Positions 1 to 6,714 of a stretch of DNA of 25,389 nucleotides are shown here, piece after piece (the stretch's first letter is position 1; the number at the start of each line of letters is the position of its first letter). A program made the translations under genes and the position numbers. Below the pieces are notes generated by a model. That model saw nothing but the letters and a program-made list of their open reading frames with translations, ran no database searches and was not told the DNA's origin. The stretch covers positions 1-25,389 of the IMG/VR virus record IMGVR_UViG_3300042905_003842. One strand, 5' to 3'. The DNA comes from a virus.

Positions 1-24
1 GTCTTACTGTTTCAGCTGAAAGTT

Positions 25-930
25 TCACAAAAGACGCAGTTGTGATGCTATCCGACTTGCTCCCTTTTTCATGTTGCAAGCCAAGCAAGCACACTGCACG
101 TTGTGCCACTCATGGCCATGCACGCCGGCAGCAATTGGCACAATATGGTCAATGGTTCGGTTTCTTGGGTGAGGCGTTCGCGTTCGCTTGTTTACCAACC
201 AAGCGGGATTGCATTGCTTGCCACATAACTGGCATTGGTATGCGTCTCGCTCAGATACCTTGTTAATCGTAATTGAGGAATCGTATGGCACACCAGCCTT
301 TCTGCATCTCTTGCGTGTGTTGCCAGTGTGCCGACCAGCAAGCGCACGAGATACGCTGCCGTCCATACCGTGTGCGTCCCAATAGCACTGCATACAGCAG
401 TATTCTCGCTTGTCTGATGCTCGGTACTTGCGACGCGAAAACACCTTGGCGCAGTGCTTGCATGTATGCCACGTCCTTAATGCGTCATGTAGGCACTTTC
501 GGCTGCAATACATTTGCGAGCATGATGGCTGTCGGTAGAAACTGCGCCCGCATTGCAAGCACTCGACCTGTTCACCTTGAGATGGACGCCAACGGCGGCA
601 CTGCGGGCAAAACCGGCCTTTCCCAGTTTTGGAAACAAATGTCGAATTACACCGACTGCACTTAACGGTTTTTGCTCGTCGCCTAGCTATTGCCGACCTA
701 CGGCACTCAGCAGAACAATGCAGCGGATGCCTGCCACTAGTAACCTTGCTCGTCCATCGCCTTCCGCACTCAACGCACGTAGCCAGCTTTCCTTGGCTGA
801 TGCAAGCAGCCTTTGCCCTAGCTGATCGGCAAGAATCGCAATACAGCCTCGCACGTCCCTTGCCGTGGGCTTGCTTAACAGGAACGCCGCACGTAACGCA
901 CGACACACATTGCCTTTTCGTTCGGCACAT
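25..930 (-). CDS. HNH endonuclease with five Cys4 zinc-knuckle repeats
   Basis: The 301-residue product has at least five successive Cys-pair modules of zinc-ribbon or treble-clef type (CxxC followed by a second CxxC or CxxxC) over about residues 8-185. A C-terminal HNH nuclease domain follows: CQLC near 233-236, DH at 261-262, HN at 276-277 and a final Cys pair near 282-285. HNH enzymes cut DNA with a single metal ion; the knuckles probably bind DNA. The ATG at 930 is chosen; an in-frame TTG at 939 is possible, and neither has a clear ribosome binding site. The gene looks less GC-rich than its neighbours, which fits a homing or freestanding mobile endonuclease. The domain call is firm; a mobile role is inferred. 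Confidence 0.85.
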   Translation of the reverse strand: MCRTKRQCVSCVTCGVPVKQAHGKGRARLYCDSCRSARAKAACISQGKLATCVECGRRWTSKVTSGRHPLHCSAECRRSAIARRRAKTVKCSRCNSTFVSKTGKGRFCPQCRRWRPSQGEQVECLQCGRSFYRQPSCSQMYCSRKCLHDALRTWHTCKHCAKVFSRRKYRASDKREYCCMQCYWDAHGMDGSVSRALAGRHTGNTRKRCRKAGVPYDSSITINKVSERDAYQCQLCGKQCNPAWLVNKRTRTPHPRNRTIDHIVPIAAGVHGHEWHNVQCACLACNMKKGASRIASQLRLL

Positions 931-952
931 GCGTGCCAAACTAAAAACAACG

Positions 953-1279
953 TCAAACTGATTCGGCGTTTTGTCTTACAGATCGCCAGCCTTCCTTCTT
1001 GGCGTGGCACGACGCACACAGCGTCTGAAGGTTGTCAAGCGTATCCTGACCGCCCTTTGACTTGGGCACGATGTGGTCGACGTGTGCCTCTCGCCCTGTC
1101 ACCACTCGCCCGCATGTGCGGCACTGGTAGCCGTCGCGTGCCAGTGCCTCACGTCGTGCGAGCTTCCATCCCTTGCTGCAGTAGCCTCGAGCAGCGGCAC
1201 TGGGTCGATTGTCAGGGGCTCGCACACGCTTCCGCTGTGCTAGCCATGGCGGCCTGTATGTGGGGATCCGGTCGGGCAT
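953..1279 (-). CDS. HNH endonuclease
   Basis: This 108-residue protein has a compact HNH domain: CRTC at 53-56, HVDH at 66-69, the central Asn at 83 and CASCH at 88-92. Such small HNH proteins are common in phages, either as mobile nucleases or, when next to terminase genes, as helpers of DNA packaging (HK97 gp74 type). No terminase is visible here, so the role is open. The start at 1279 has AAGGG about six bases upstream, lying in the end of the preceding structural gene, which stops at 1281. Confidence 0.85.
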   Translation of the reverse strand: MPDRIPTYRPPWLAQRKRVRAPDNRPSAAARGYCSKGWKLARREALARDGYQCRTCGRVVTGREAHVDHIVPKSKGGQDTLDNLQTLCASCHAKKEGWRSVRQNAESV

Positions 1280-1280
1280 A

Positions 1281-1634
1281 TCAGCCCTTGAACATCACCG
1301 TACCGACGGTGCCCGTGCTGTTGGTCGTGGCGCTGACGAACTTCACGTACTGGGCCCCGAAGAGCTCATCGTTCAGTGCATACGCCCTGCCGTCTGCAGT
1401 GCTCGCCGAGAGCGTCACCTTAACCACCGCGCCGTCCTTGTCATACAGCTGGTAGAAGGGTCCGTTGCTGGCGTCCGACACCCACAGGTTGATCTGCGTG
1501 GCAGCAGTCGACATCGTGCCGACCTCGACGATCCCTCCCGCCATGTCGAACATGGGGATGGTGGCGCACGATGCCGTCGCCGTGAACAGCGTAAACGGGT
1601 GAACCTTGCTCTTGCGGCGAATCTTGCTTTCCAT
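1281..1634 (-). CDS. small putative virion structural protein
   Basis: This 117-residue protein has a basic N-terminus (MESKIRRKSKVHPFT) followed by a beta-rich, Ala/Thr/Ser/Gly-rich, cysteine-poor body ending in GTVGTVMFKG. That composition is typical of small phage head or tail decoration proteins, but I recognise no named family. The start at 1634 is chosen over a GTG or ATG-like start 15 bases upstream because AGGAG sits five to six bases before it. The next gene, an HNH nuclease, begins two bases after this stop, so the two are probably cotranscribed. Confidence 0.55.
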   Translation of the reverse strand: MESKIRRKSKVHPFTLFTATASCATIPMFDMAGGIVEVGTMSTAATQINLWVSDASNGPFYQLYDKDGAVVKVTLSASTADGRAYALNDELFGAQYVKFVSATTNSTGTVGTVMFKG

Positions 1635-1724
1635 GGTCGCTCCTGGCACGGGGTGATGAAGGCCCGATTCGTGGCCTGCGTTGTTTATACCGCTGCCTGG
1701 CGTGTTTTCCGCAGGTTTCCCGGC

Positions 1725-1814
1725 TCACCGCAGGTAAATCAGTGCCCAAGCCAACGCTGTCGCCAGCACGGTGGCGAGCACAGACACGACAGCCATGAAA
1801 CGGTTCAGGCTCAT
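1725..1814 (-). CDS. 29-residue single-span membrane peptide
   Basis: This very short ORF starts at ATG 1814 inside an ATGA overlap with the stop codon of the CAP-domain gene, with GGGAGG a few bases upstream. The product is MSLNRF, then an uninterrupted hydrophobic stretch of about 20 residues (Ala/Val/Leu rich), then a short basic end. It would make one transmembrane helix with almost no soluble part. The overlap and binding site support translation. The function is unknown; a holin-like or membrane-regulator role would be a guess. Confidence 0.5.
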   Translation of the reverse strand: MSLNRFMAVVSVLATVLATALAWALIYLR

Positions 1815-2176
1815 GGCACCCTCCCGAAGCACGCGCACCAGTAGGGCCCGTTCCCGGCATCGCAGACACCGACGCCGATGACGTTCGACGAGCCGCTCAT
1901 GATGTTCCACCGATGCCCAGGCGACCACAGCCAAGCAGACATGACTGCCTCTTCGGTCTTCTGGTTCCACGCGATGTTTTCCGCGGCCCTCGAGAACCCG
2001 AGCTTCATGATGTCACGCATCGTTGAATGCGTCATACGGTTCCGCCGTGCCATCGTGGTTGCCCAAGTCTGCGCGTAGTACATGAGGCTGGTGTCGGCTG
2101 ACAGCGGCTTCAGCGTCCACCACGATTTCGCCCTGGCGTCGTTGTGCAGCTTGATCAGCTTCTGCAGGTCATACAT
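1811..2176 (-). CDS. CAP/SCP superfamily protein
   Basis: This 121-residue protein has CAP (SCP/PR-1) signatures: the N-terminal helix with HNDAR (11-15), MTHS at 48-51, GF followed by AENIAW (61-70), a helix ending in SPGHR (85-89), and the closing strands GVGV and YWCACFG. Candidate members of the CAP His/Glu tetrad are H50, E66, E75 or E76, and H88. CAP domains are secreted proteins of varied function, including lipid binding and, in some bacterial members, proteolysis. No signal peptide is visible, so export would have to be by lysis or in the virion. The gene overlaps the HNH gene upstream by 8 bases and is ATGA-coupled to the 29-residue membrane peptide downstream. Confidence 0.85.
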   Translation of the reverse strand: MYDLQKLIKLHNDARAKSWWTLKPLSADTSLMYYAQTWATTMARRNRMTHSTMRDIMKLGFSRAAENIAWNQKTEEAVMSAWLWSPGHRWNIMSGSSNVIGVGVCDAGNGPYWCACFGRVP

Positions 2177-2507
2177 CGCCCTGCTCCCGTACCTCGCTCG
2201 TGAGGATTACCTGGGCCAAGCGGCGAACGTCAGGTCGCCACTTACGGTCGTCGCAGGCATGCCCGAGCCACCAGTGGCAGTCGCGAGGCGGCCCGCACAG
2301 AGAAATCAAATTTAGGGGATCTAGCTGGAGTTCCTCGCGGCCAATTCGGCGAGCGTGCCCTACCGGAATTACGTGATGGACCTCAAGGTTGTCTCTGGCA
2401 CCGCAGGCGGCGCACGTCGGGTACCGCTCAAGGTGCCGGCGACGTACGGCGGGCCAGCGAGAATCGCGGCCAAATGAGTCAAACGATTTCTTGAGCCAGC
2501 CGAACAT
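2169..2507 (-). CDS. HNH endonuclease
   Basis: This 112-residue protein has CAAC at 32-35, EVHHVIPV at 42-49 (catalytic HH), Asn 66 in LDPLNLISLC and a distal C71/C77-H78 zinc pair, the standard ßßα-metal HNH layout. It is the third HNH gene in the first 2.5 kb. It overlaps the downstream CAP gene by 8 bases. No strong ribosome binding site precedes ATG 2507, and a 161-base non-coding stretch lies upstream. The domain is certain; whether it is a homing nuclease or has a phage function is not. Confidence 0.85.
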   Translation of the reverse strand: MFGWLKKSFDSFGRDSRWPAVRRRHLERYPTCAACGARDNLEVHHVIPVGHARRIGREELQLDPLNLISLCGPPRDCHWWLGHACDDRKWRPDVRRLAQVILTSEVREQGDV

Positions 2508-2559
2508 GCTGGCAACGTAGCGGCAACGTCAAGCGGCTGTCTCTCGCCGCTATAGGGTC

Positions 2560-2575
2560 ATACCCAAATGGGTAT
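2560..2575. promoter_or_regulatory. 16-base perfect palindrome in intergenic region
   Basis: ATACCCA-AA-TGGGTAT has seven-base arms around two central bases. It lies in the 161-base gap (2508-2668) between the C5 methyltransferase stop and the HNH start. It has the look of a dimeric repressor site. I find no convincing -35/-10 pair around it on the minus strand. A short GGTGC-N6-GCACC hairpin (2654-2669) overlaps the methyltransferase stop; it has no T-run. Confidence 0.4.
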
Positions 2576-2668
2576 AGCCGTCTGTTCGCTCTATACGGTC
2601 AGAAACCTATGCCAGAATATCTTACGGCAGGTGTTTCGTAACGCCCGCCTACTGGTGCAAGAGCGCAC

Positions 2669-3496
2669 CTAAGCCGCCGTTACTTTGGCTTCCGCTTCGA
2701 TGATTGCCCGCCCAATGAATTCGACGACTTGCGGGACGACCGCGTTTCCAAGTCCCCTAAGTCTGTCCACCCGGCGGGGAACCCCATGAGCCACTCTACC
2801 CACGTCGGGTTCAGCGCTCCACCAGCCGCTGCATTGAGCGGCAGGCTGTTTCTTTTGTATTGGCTGGGGCCGCCGTTGTTCGATGCGTCCTGAACTGTCG
2901 GCGTGGGCCAAGTTTTGATCGCCTCCCGAAGATTGACGCCACCACTGCGGCGATTCCGTTTCGTTTGCCGAGATTCCGCCCCGCGCTGTGCGTCCCAGCG
3001 ATTGGGAGTAGGCAACAATCCAGATTCTTTCCCTGCGGTGCGGGGCACCAACGGCACAAGCCGGTACGCAGTGCCATTCCGCATCAAACCCGATGTCGGC
3101 CAAGTCTGCGAGTACGGTTCCGAGTCCTCTAGAAGTGAGCGCTCTGACGTTCTCCACAATGACCCATCGCGGTCGCACTTGGCGAATGATCCTTGCAAAC
3201 TCGTACCAAAGACCAGACCGCTCTCCTGCGAGTCCGGCACCTTTTCCTGCAAGGCTGATGTCTTGGCATGGGAATCCACCGCAGATGACATCAACGGACC
3301 AGTCCCTGTCGGCGGTGGGGAAAGTCCGAACGTCATCGTGTCGCGGGACGTTAGGCCAATGCTTGGCAAGGACACGGCTGGCGTAGTCATCTATTTCGAC
3401 TTGCCACTTGCAGACCATTCCGGCCATTTCTAGGCCAAGGTCAAAGCCGCCGATGCCGGCGAACAACGACCCAAAGGTCAATGGCTTCCTTTCCAT
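2669..3496 (-). CDS. DNA (cytosine-5) methyltransferase
   Basis: This 275-residue protein is a Dcm-type C5 methyltransferase that transfers a methyl group from SAM to cytosine in DNA. Motif I is FGSLFAGIGGFDLGLE (8-23). Motif IV is GGFPCQDIS with catalytic Cys 77. Motif VI is ENV (115-117), motif VIII is RRERIWIVA (154-162) and motif X is RGLGNAVVPQ (247-256). The target-recognition region between VIII and X is short and polar. The likely role is protection of phage DNA from host restriction, since no partner restriction enzyme is visible. ATG 3496 has no clear ribosome binding site; a TTG at 3481, preceded by AAGGA, is an alternative. A second long frame lies inside the gene. Confidence 0.95.
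   Translation of the reverse strand: MERKPLTFGSLFAGIGGFDLGLEMAGMVCKWQVEIDDYASRVLAKHWPNVPRHDDVRTFPTADRDWSVDVICGGFPCQDISLAGKGAGLAGERSGLWYEFARIIRQVRPRWVIVENVRALTSRGLGTVLADLADIGFDAEWHCVPACAVGAPHRRERIWIVAYSQSLGRTARGGISANETESPQWWRQSSGGDQNLAHADSSGRIEQRRPQPIQKKQPAAQCSGWWSAEPDVGRVAHGVPRRVDRLRGLGNAVVPQVVEFIGRAIIEAEAKVTAA
2680..3390 (-). CDS. protein encoded in second frame inside the C5 methyltransferase gene
   Basis: This 236-codon ORF lies wholly inside the methyltransferase gene, on the same strand but in another frame. It does not read like a random shadow. It has SLWRTSERSLLED, EPYSQTWPTSGLMRNGTAY, LVPRTAGKESGLLPTP, TWPTPTVQDA and GGALNPTWVEWLMGFPAGW in order. I recall near-identical motif strings in many phage and metagenomic proteins annotated as hypothetical or as methyltransferase fragments. 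An internal ATG at 3291 (MSSAVDSHAK) is a plausible true start. No ribosome binding site is convincing. It may be a real overlapping gene, a frameshift extension, or an echo of strong nucleotide conservation. Confidence 0.45.
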   Translation of the reverse strand: MTTPAVSLPSIGLTSRDTMTFGLSPPPTGTGPLMSSAVDSHAKTSALQEKVPDSQESGLVFGTSLQGSFAKCDRDGSLWRTSERSLLEDSEPYSQTWPTSGLMRNGTAYRLVPLVPRTAGKESGLLPTPNRWDAQRGAESRQTKRNRRSGGVNLREAIKTWPTPTVQDASNNGGPSQYKRNSLPLNAAAGGALNPTWVEWLMGFPAGWTDLGDLETRSSRKSSNSLGGQSSKRKPK

Positions 3497-3555
3497 GTCA
3501 CAAGTTTACTGGGCTGCACATCCTGCGCAATGCCATCTCACGACTCTCTCTAAGG

Positions 3556-3591
3556 TGTATAGAGCCGTTCCTGATTCTGGAAAATGGAACG
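3556..3591 (-). promoter_or_regulatory. weak promoter with inverted repeat upstream of the methyltransferase gene
   Basis: On the minus strand, TATACA (3561-3556) is a fair -10 element with TTTCCA as a weak -35 sixteen bases upstream (3583-3578). An inverted repeat CGTTCC-N14-GGAACG (3566-3591) spans the spacer and -35. It sits in the 117-base gap between the gene ending at 3614 and the methyltransferase start, where a separately controlled promoter would make sense. Only base matches support it. Confidence 0.3.
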
Positions 3592-3613
3592 ACCCTATGT
3601 TGTGGGAAGAGGG

Positions 3614-3931
3614 TCACAGCATCGGTGGATCGGGCGGCAGCAGCGCAACGGCCTCCGACCACGGCAGAACTTCGACGGCCTGCCCTAAGACGGCCTTGTC
3701 TGCCGCCTCCCACATGGCATGAAGCAGGCCGCCCGGTTCGATCTCCGTGAGAACGTCGGCCGATAGCATGAGCCGCCCGTCCGTTAGAACACGCGGCACA
3801 GGGCGGCATTTGTTGCTGCCGTGGATGCCGTGCAGTTCGGCCAGTCTGCCCGCCAACTGCGGCGTGAAGACGAGGGCGTACTGCCTCGCCTCGTCGTAGC
3901 TGATCGGGAGCGTGAGGTCGCCGAGCGTCAT
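3614..3931 (-). CDS. hypothetical protein coupled to the fibre-like gene
   Basis: This 105-residue acidic, Leu/Ala-rich protein starts MTLGDLTLPISYDEARQ and ends in a Pro-rich tail (LPPDPPML). It is probably cytoplasmic, with no signal peptide or membrane span. It starts in an ATGA overlap with the stop of the large repeat-containing structural gene, so the two are translated together. It could be an assembly chaperone or accessory of that protein. I do not recognise the family. Confidence 0.6.
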   Translation of the reverse strand: MTLGDLTLPISYDEARQYALVFTPQLAGRLAELHGIHGSNKCRPVPRVLTDGRLMLSADVLTEIEPGGLLHAMWEAADKAVLGQAVEVLPWSEAVALLPPDPPML

Positions 3932-5505
3932 GGGATGGCGGCTCCGATTGCGGTGTAGAGCGTGGAGACGCGGGAATCCAAAAGCGAAAGCGTCAAGGAT
4001 TCGCCGATGCTATAGAAGGCAAGCCGGCCAGACGTATGGTTAAAGAAAGTAGTAACGTTTCTGGCAAAAATAAGCATATTGTTTTCGTCGCCGCTCATAG
4101 AAGCCGCAGTAACAGTTGCATCCGCGCCCGCTGCCCTTCTGACGTAAGAGGCTGATCCCGACCGCGTAACACCAATAAGCCCGGCGACGTTATTCGCTGT
4201 TCCAGATGTTGATGTAGTCTCGTTTGACAGCCGGGTGCTGATGCTGGTTTCAGTGCCCGAAATGCCGATGATCTGTGATCTTGATGCTGTTTCTCCAGGA
4301 AGCGACGCACTTCCTAAATACGCATGCGCTCCAGAAGTTTGGGCCGTAGACACCCAGACGGCGGCGTGCCGATTGTCTTGCAATGCCGTACCGAAGGCAT
4401 AGTTGCTGTTTAGGTACTTCGTCGATCCGTTACCCACCAGCCCCGTCTTCCGGTTGTAGTCGCCGGAGACAAATGGCCCGTTATTCGTCGGTGCCGAGCC
4501 GACGAGCGGCGTCAGCGCACCGGACAGCGTGCGAGCGCCCATGAGGATGCAGGAGGCTTTGATGGCTGTCCATGTACCGTCCGACTTGCAGCCGGTGATG
4601 AACGTATTAATGGCGTCCCGAACGCCGGTTTCTAGTAGCTGCCCGTCCGCAGTTTCGACTGCGTTGATGTAAGCGTTCACGTCCGCGTCCGCGTAGTTCG
4701 GGGCGAGGGCGGCTCCGATTGCGGTGTAGAGCGCGGAGACGCGGGTGTCTAGGAGCGCCAGGTCTAGCGATTCGCCGATTGAATAAAAACCAAGCCGGCT
4801 AGCAGAAAACGCCGTGGCAGAGCCGCTGTTGTTGTCGGCATACACAAATACATTTCCGTTAAACGGAGTTTCGGACGCGGTCGTGTACGCAGTGTCCGAA
4901 CCATTAATGCGAATTAGCGTTGCATTTGACGCTGATCGGCGATACGCAAACAGTGTGCCGCTGGACGGAACAACGAGCGGGCTAGGCGTGGATATTGAGC
5001 TATTTCTAATACGCACGGAGGTGGTGGCTGGCGATGCAGTGATCGCACAACGAGTCGCGCCAGTGAGATTGAATCCAGCACCAATCGGAACATTGTTTGT
5101 CGCAGTTGCCGTGGAAACCCACACAGCATGAGAAACGCTATTTTGCGGGTCTGCGTTGTTGTTGCGACCGCTGTTCAAGTATTTCGTCGATCCGTCGCCG
5201 ACGAGCCCCGTTTTCCTGTTATAGTCGCCGCTAACGAAGTTTACGTTTGTGGGTGCCGTGCCGACCAACGGCGTAAGAGCGCCGGACAGCGTGCGGGCAC
5301 CCATGAGGATGCAGGAGGCTTTGATGGCAGTCCAGATGCCGTCGGTCTTGCATCCAGCGACAAAGTCGTTGATTGCCTTGGCGACGGCTGGCTCTAGGTT
5401 AGAGCCGTCGGCCGTGCGGACGGCGGCGAGGTAGGCCCGAGCGTCGGCGTCTGGTGCGACGTAGCCCGTAGCTCTAGGGCGCAGGAGCCGGGGATTCATG
5501 GGCAT
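3928..5505 (-). CDS. probable tail/receptor-binding protein with two tandem domains
   Basis: This 525-residue protein consists of two copies of one domain of about 255 residues, covering roughly residues 20-270 and 275-525. Each copy begins with A(D/N)V/DARAY-type helices, carries IKASCILMGARTLSGALTPL and FVSGDYNRKTGLVG, and ends FYSIGESL followed by LLD-R-VS-LYTAIGAA. The Ser/Thr/Asn-rich, beta-rich composition resembles LamG/concanavalin-type jelly-roll modules of phage fibres; that fold is inferred. Both copies carry one conserved Cys in GCK and one in ASCI. It starts at ATG 5505 with only a weak GAG upstream. The gene downstream is ATGA-coupled. Confidence 0.65.
   Translation of the reverse strand: MPMNPRLLRPRATGYVAPDADARAYLAAVRTADGSNLEPAVAKAINDFVAGCKTDGIWTAIKASCILMGARTLSGALTPLVGTAPTNVNFVSGDYNRKTGLVGDGSTKYLNSGRNNNADPQNSVSHAVWVSTATATNNVPIGAGFNLTGATRCAITASPATTSVRIRNSSISTPSPLVVPSSGTLFAYRRSASNATLIRINGSDTAYTTASETPFNGNVFVYADNNSGSATAFSASRLGFYSIGESLDLALLDTRVSALYTAIGAALAPNYADADVNAYINAVETADGQLLETGVRDAINTFITGCKSDGTWTAIKASCILMGARTLSGALTPLVGSAPTNNGPFVSGDYNRKTGLVGNGSTKYLNSNYAFGTALQDNRHAAVWVSTAQTSGAHAYLGSASLPGETASRSQIIGISGTETSISTRLSNETTSTSGTANNVAGLIGVTRSGSASYVRRAAGADATVTAASMSGDENNMLIFARNVTTFFNHTSGRLAFYSIGESLTLSLLDSRVSTLYTAIGAAIP
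3932..5460. repeat. two-copy tandem duplication inside the fibre-like gene
   Basis: Two blocks of DNA recur with a period of about 762-771 bases. One begins GCTCCGATTGCGGTGTAGAG at 3941 and again at 4712. The other begins ATGAGGATGCAGGAGGCTTT at 4541 and again at 5303. In the conserved parts identity is close to complete over 25-40 bases, while the middle of each copy is diverged. The difference in period reflects small in-frame indels. It is an intragenic domain duplication. Confidence 0.85.
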
Positions 5506-5535
5506 GGTGAAATGCGCTCTTGTGGTGAGATACGG

Positions 5536-5832
5536 TCAGTCGGTGTTCTTCAGCCAGTCGGTCACGTCGCTCGGCCTCAAGTAGCCCACGCGGCGGGCAA
5601 CCTCGCGACCGTCTCGGATGCGGATGATTGTCGGCACCATGTCAACCCGATGGCGTTCCATCGCCGCCTTGCCCTCGACCAGGCTGAGCCGGTGCGGGGC
5701 GTACATCTCGGGCTTGGCAAGCAAGTCCCGCTTCAGCTGACGGCAGGGCGGGCAACCCTCGCGGGTCACCACGAGCAGGTCGTCGGCGACCACGGGCAGG
5801 CAAAGCAGGATCCAGGCGGCGAGCGTCCTCAT
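5536..5832 (-). CDS. exported thioredoxin-like protein (CPPC)
   Basis: This 98-residue protein has a hydrophobic N-terminal segment (MRTLAAWILLCLPVVADD), probably a signal peptide or anchor. A minimal thioredoxin fold follows, with the redox motif CPPC at 27-30 and the cis-proline in DMVPTII (P67). It probably reduces or rearranges disulfides outside the cytoplasm, or acts as a redox partner of the Cys-rich lipoprotein encoded three genes upstream. ATG 5832 forms an ATGA overlap with the preceding stop and has GAGG seven bases upstream. It is the last gene of the run of small membrane and exported proteins. Confidence 0.8.
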   Translation of the reverse strand: MRTLAAWILLCLPVVADDLLVVTREGCPPCRQLKRDLLAKPEMYAPHRLSLVEGKAAMERHRVDMVPTIIRIRDGREVARRVGYLRPSDVTDWLKNTD

Positions 5833-6086
5833 TCCCGCACCTCGGCTTTCACCGGGACATGCCCGGCGCGAGGCTGCAGGGCGTACAGCAGGCGGGTCTG
5901 CTCGTTCACGGCGTTCGCGATCTCTTTCTGCGTCTCGCCCAACTGGCGAACGAATGAGCGGTGCTCTTCCACGAGGGGCAGAAGCACGTCGTTCCGCAGG
6001 ATCCAGCCAGCGGCCAGAGCCACGAGCACCGGGAAGCCCCAACGCTCGAGCACCGTGGACAGCGTCGCCCGTACTTCGTCGGTCAT
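5829..6086 (-). CDS. small membrane protein with coiled-coil tail (holin- or i-spanin-like)
   Basis: This 85-residue protein has one transmembrane segment near residues 14-32 (GFPVLVALAAGWIL) followed by a charged, heptad-like stretch (EEHRSFVRQLGETQKEIANA) and a basic tail. N-terminal span plus coiled coil is the layout of BhlA/UviB-type holins and of inner-membrane spanins; sequence alone does not separate these. ATGA overlaps link it to both neighbours. A lysis role is inferred from topology and neighbourhood. Confidence 0.6.
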   Translation of the reverse strand: MTDEVRATLSTVLERWGFPVLVALAAGWILRNDVLLPLVEEHRSFVRQLGETQKEIANAVNEQTRLLYALQPRAGHVPVKAEVRE

Positions 6087-6442
6087 CGGTTGAACTCCCG
6101 CTTCCAGCCTTCCATCAGCACCCGGTGCGACGATTCGCTGAACCACCACATGATGAGTGCCCAGATGATTGAGTTCACGACCGCCGAAAGGACGATCGCC
6201 CACAAGAAACCGAACTCCGCGTCGGAGTATCCCGAGCATGCGTGGTACAGCCTTTTCACGTTGCCAGAGACCGCGAGCCCATAGACCCGCTGCTCTCGTT
6301 CGCTGCGGCAGTGCTGCAGCTTGTCGGGCTCCCACGTCTCCACGCACAGCCGAACGAGGTCGTCCACCTGCCGCCTGCCGGCGATGTGCTTCCGCGGCCC
6401 GAGCCGACGCCAGACGTGTTCCTGCAGTTCTTCAAAGTTCAT
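6083..6442 (-). CDS. small protein with C-terminal membrane span
   Basis: This 119-residue protein is polar and basic for its first 75 residues, then has one strongly hydrophobic segment (FGFLWAIVLSAVVNSIIWAL) and a short charged end. The start at 6442 is chosen because it forms an ATGA overlap with the lipoprotein stop and AGGA lies directly before it; longer starts up to 6547 would overlap the lipoprotein gene. There is no recognised family. A C-terminal anchor is compatible with a lysis regulator or envelope factor. Confidence 0.6.
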   Translation of the reverse strand: MNFEELQEHVWRRLGPRKHIAGRRQVDDLVRLCVETWEPDKLQHCRSEREQRVYGLAVSGNVKRLYHACSGYSDAEFGFLWAIVLSAVVNSIIWALIMWWFSESSHRVLMEGWKREFNR

Positions 6443-6714
6443 TCCTGTTCGCTCGCTCTCTTGCATCGGCATGTCGGCGGGCACGGGCACGGCGTCCGGT
6501 GACCGTCGCCGTGGGTAATCCATCCGTTCTGACATTCGCCGCAGCATTCATCCGGCTTCGGCGTCGGGCTTGGTGCCGGGCCCTCGCGACGCAGGCGAAC
6601 GATCTCGCGGGCTGTCTGGGCCGCCAGGTCGCCCTCCCACGGGGCGGGCGGCAGGACTGCAACGGTGCAGCCAGCGGCGAACGAGAGGAGCCAGACCCAG
6701 TTCGTGTGACGCAT
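6439..6714 (-). CDS. Pro/Cys-rich putative lipoprotein (possible o-spanin)
   Basis: This 91-residue protein has a short basic start and a hydrophobic segment ending in LSFAAGC, a good lipobox with the lipid-modified Cys at about residue 15. A Pro-rich stretch (GPAPSPTPKP) follows, then a C-terminal region with eight cysteines (ECCGECQNGW, PCPCPPTCRCK). Proline-rich lipoproteins of this size in lysis regions are often outer-membrane spanins (Rz1 type), but the Cys-rich tail is unusual. ATG 6714 overlaps the peptidase stop by one base (TGATG). Confidence 0.65.
   Translation of the reverse strand: MRHTNWVWLLSFAAGCTVAVLPPAPWEGDLAAQTAREIVRLRREGPAPSPTPKPDECCGECQNGWITHGDGHRTPCPCPPTCRCKRASEQE

Noticed and set aside
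10-21. 12-base palindrome TTTCAGCTGAAA at the window edge
   Set aside because: It is next to the end of the first gene and too little flanking sequence is available to judge it.
1209-1844. Plus-strand ORF of 211 codons
   Set aside because: It lies opposite the structural protein and CAP genes; its residues show a shadow-frame composition.
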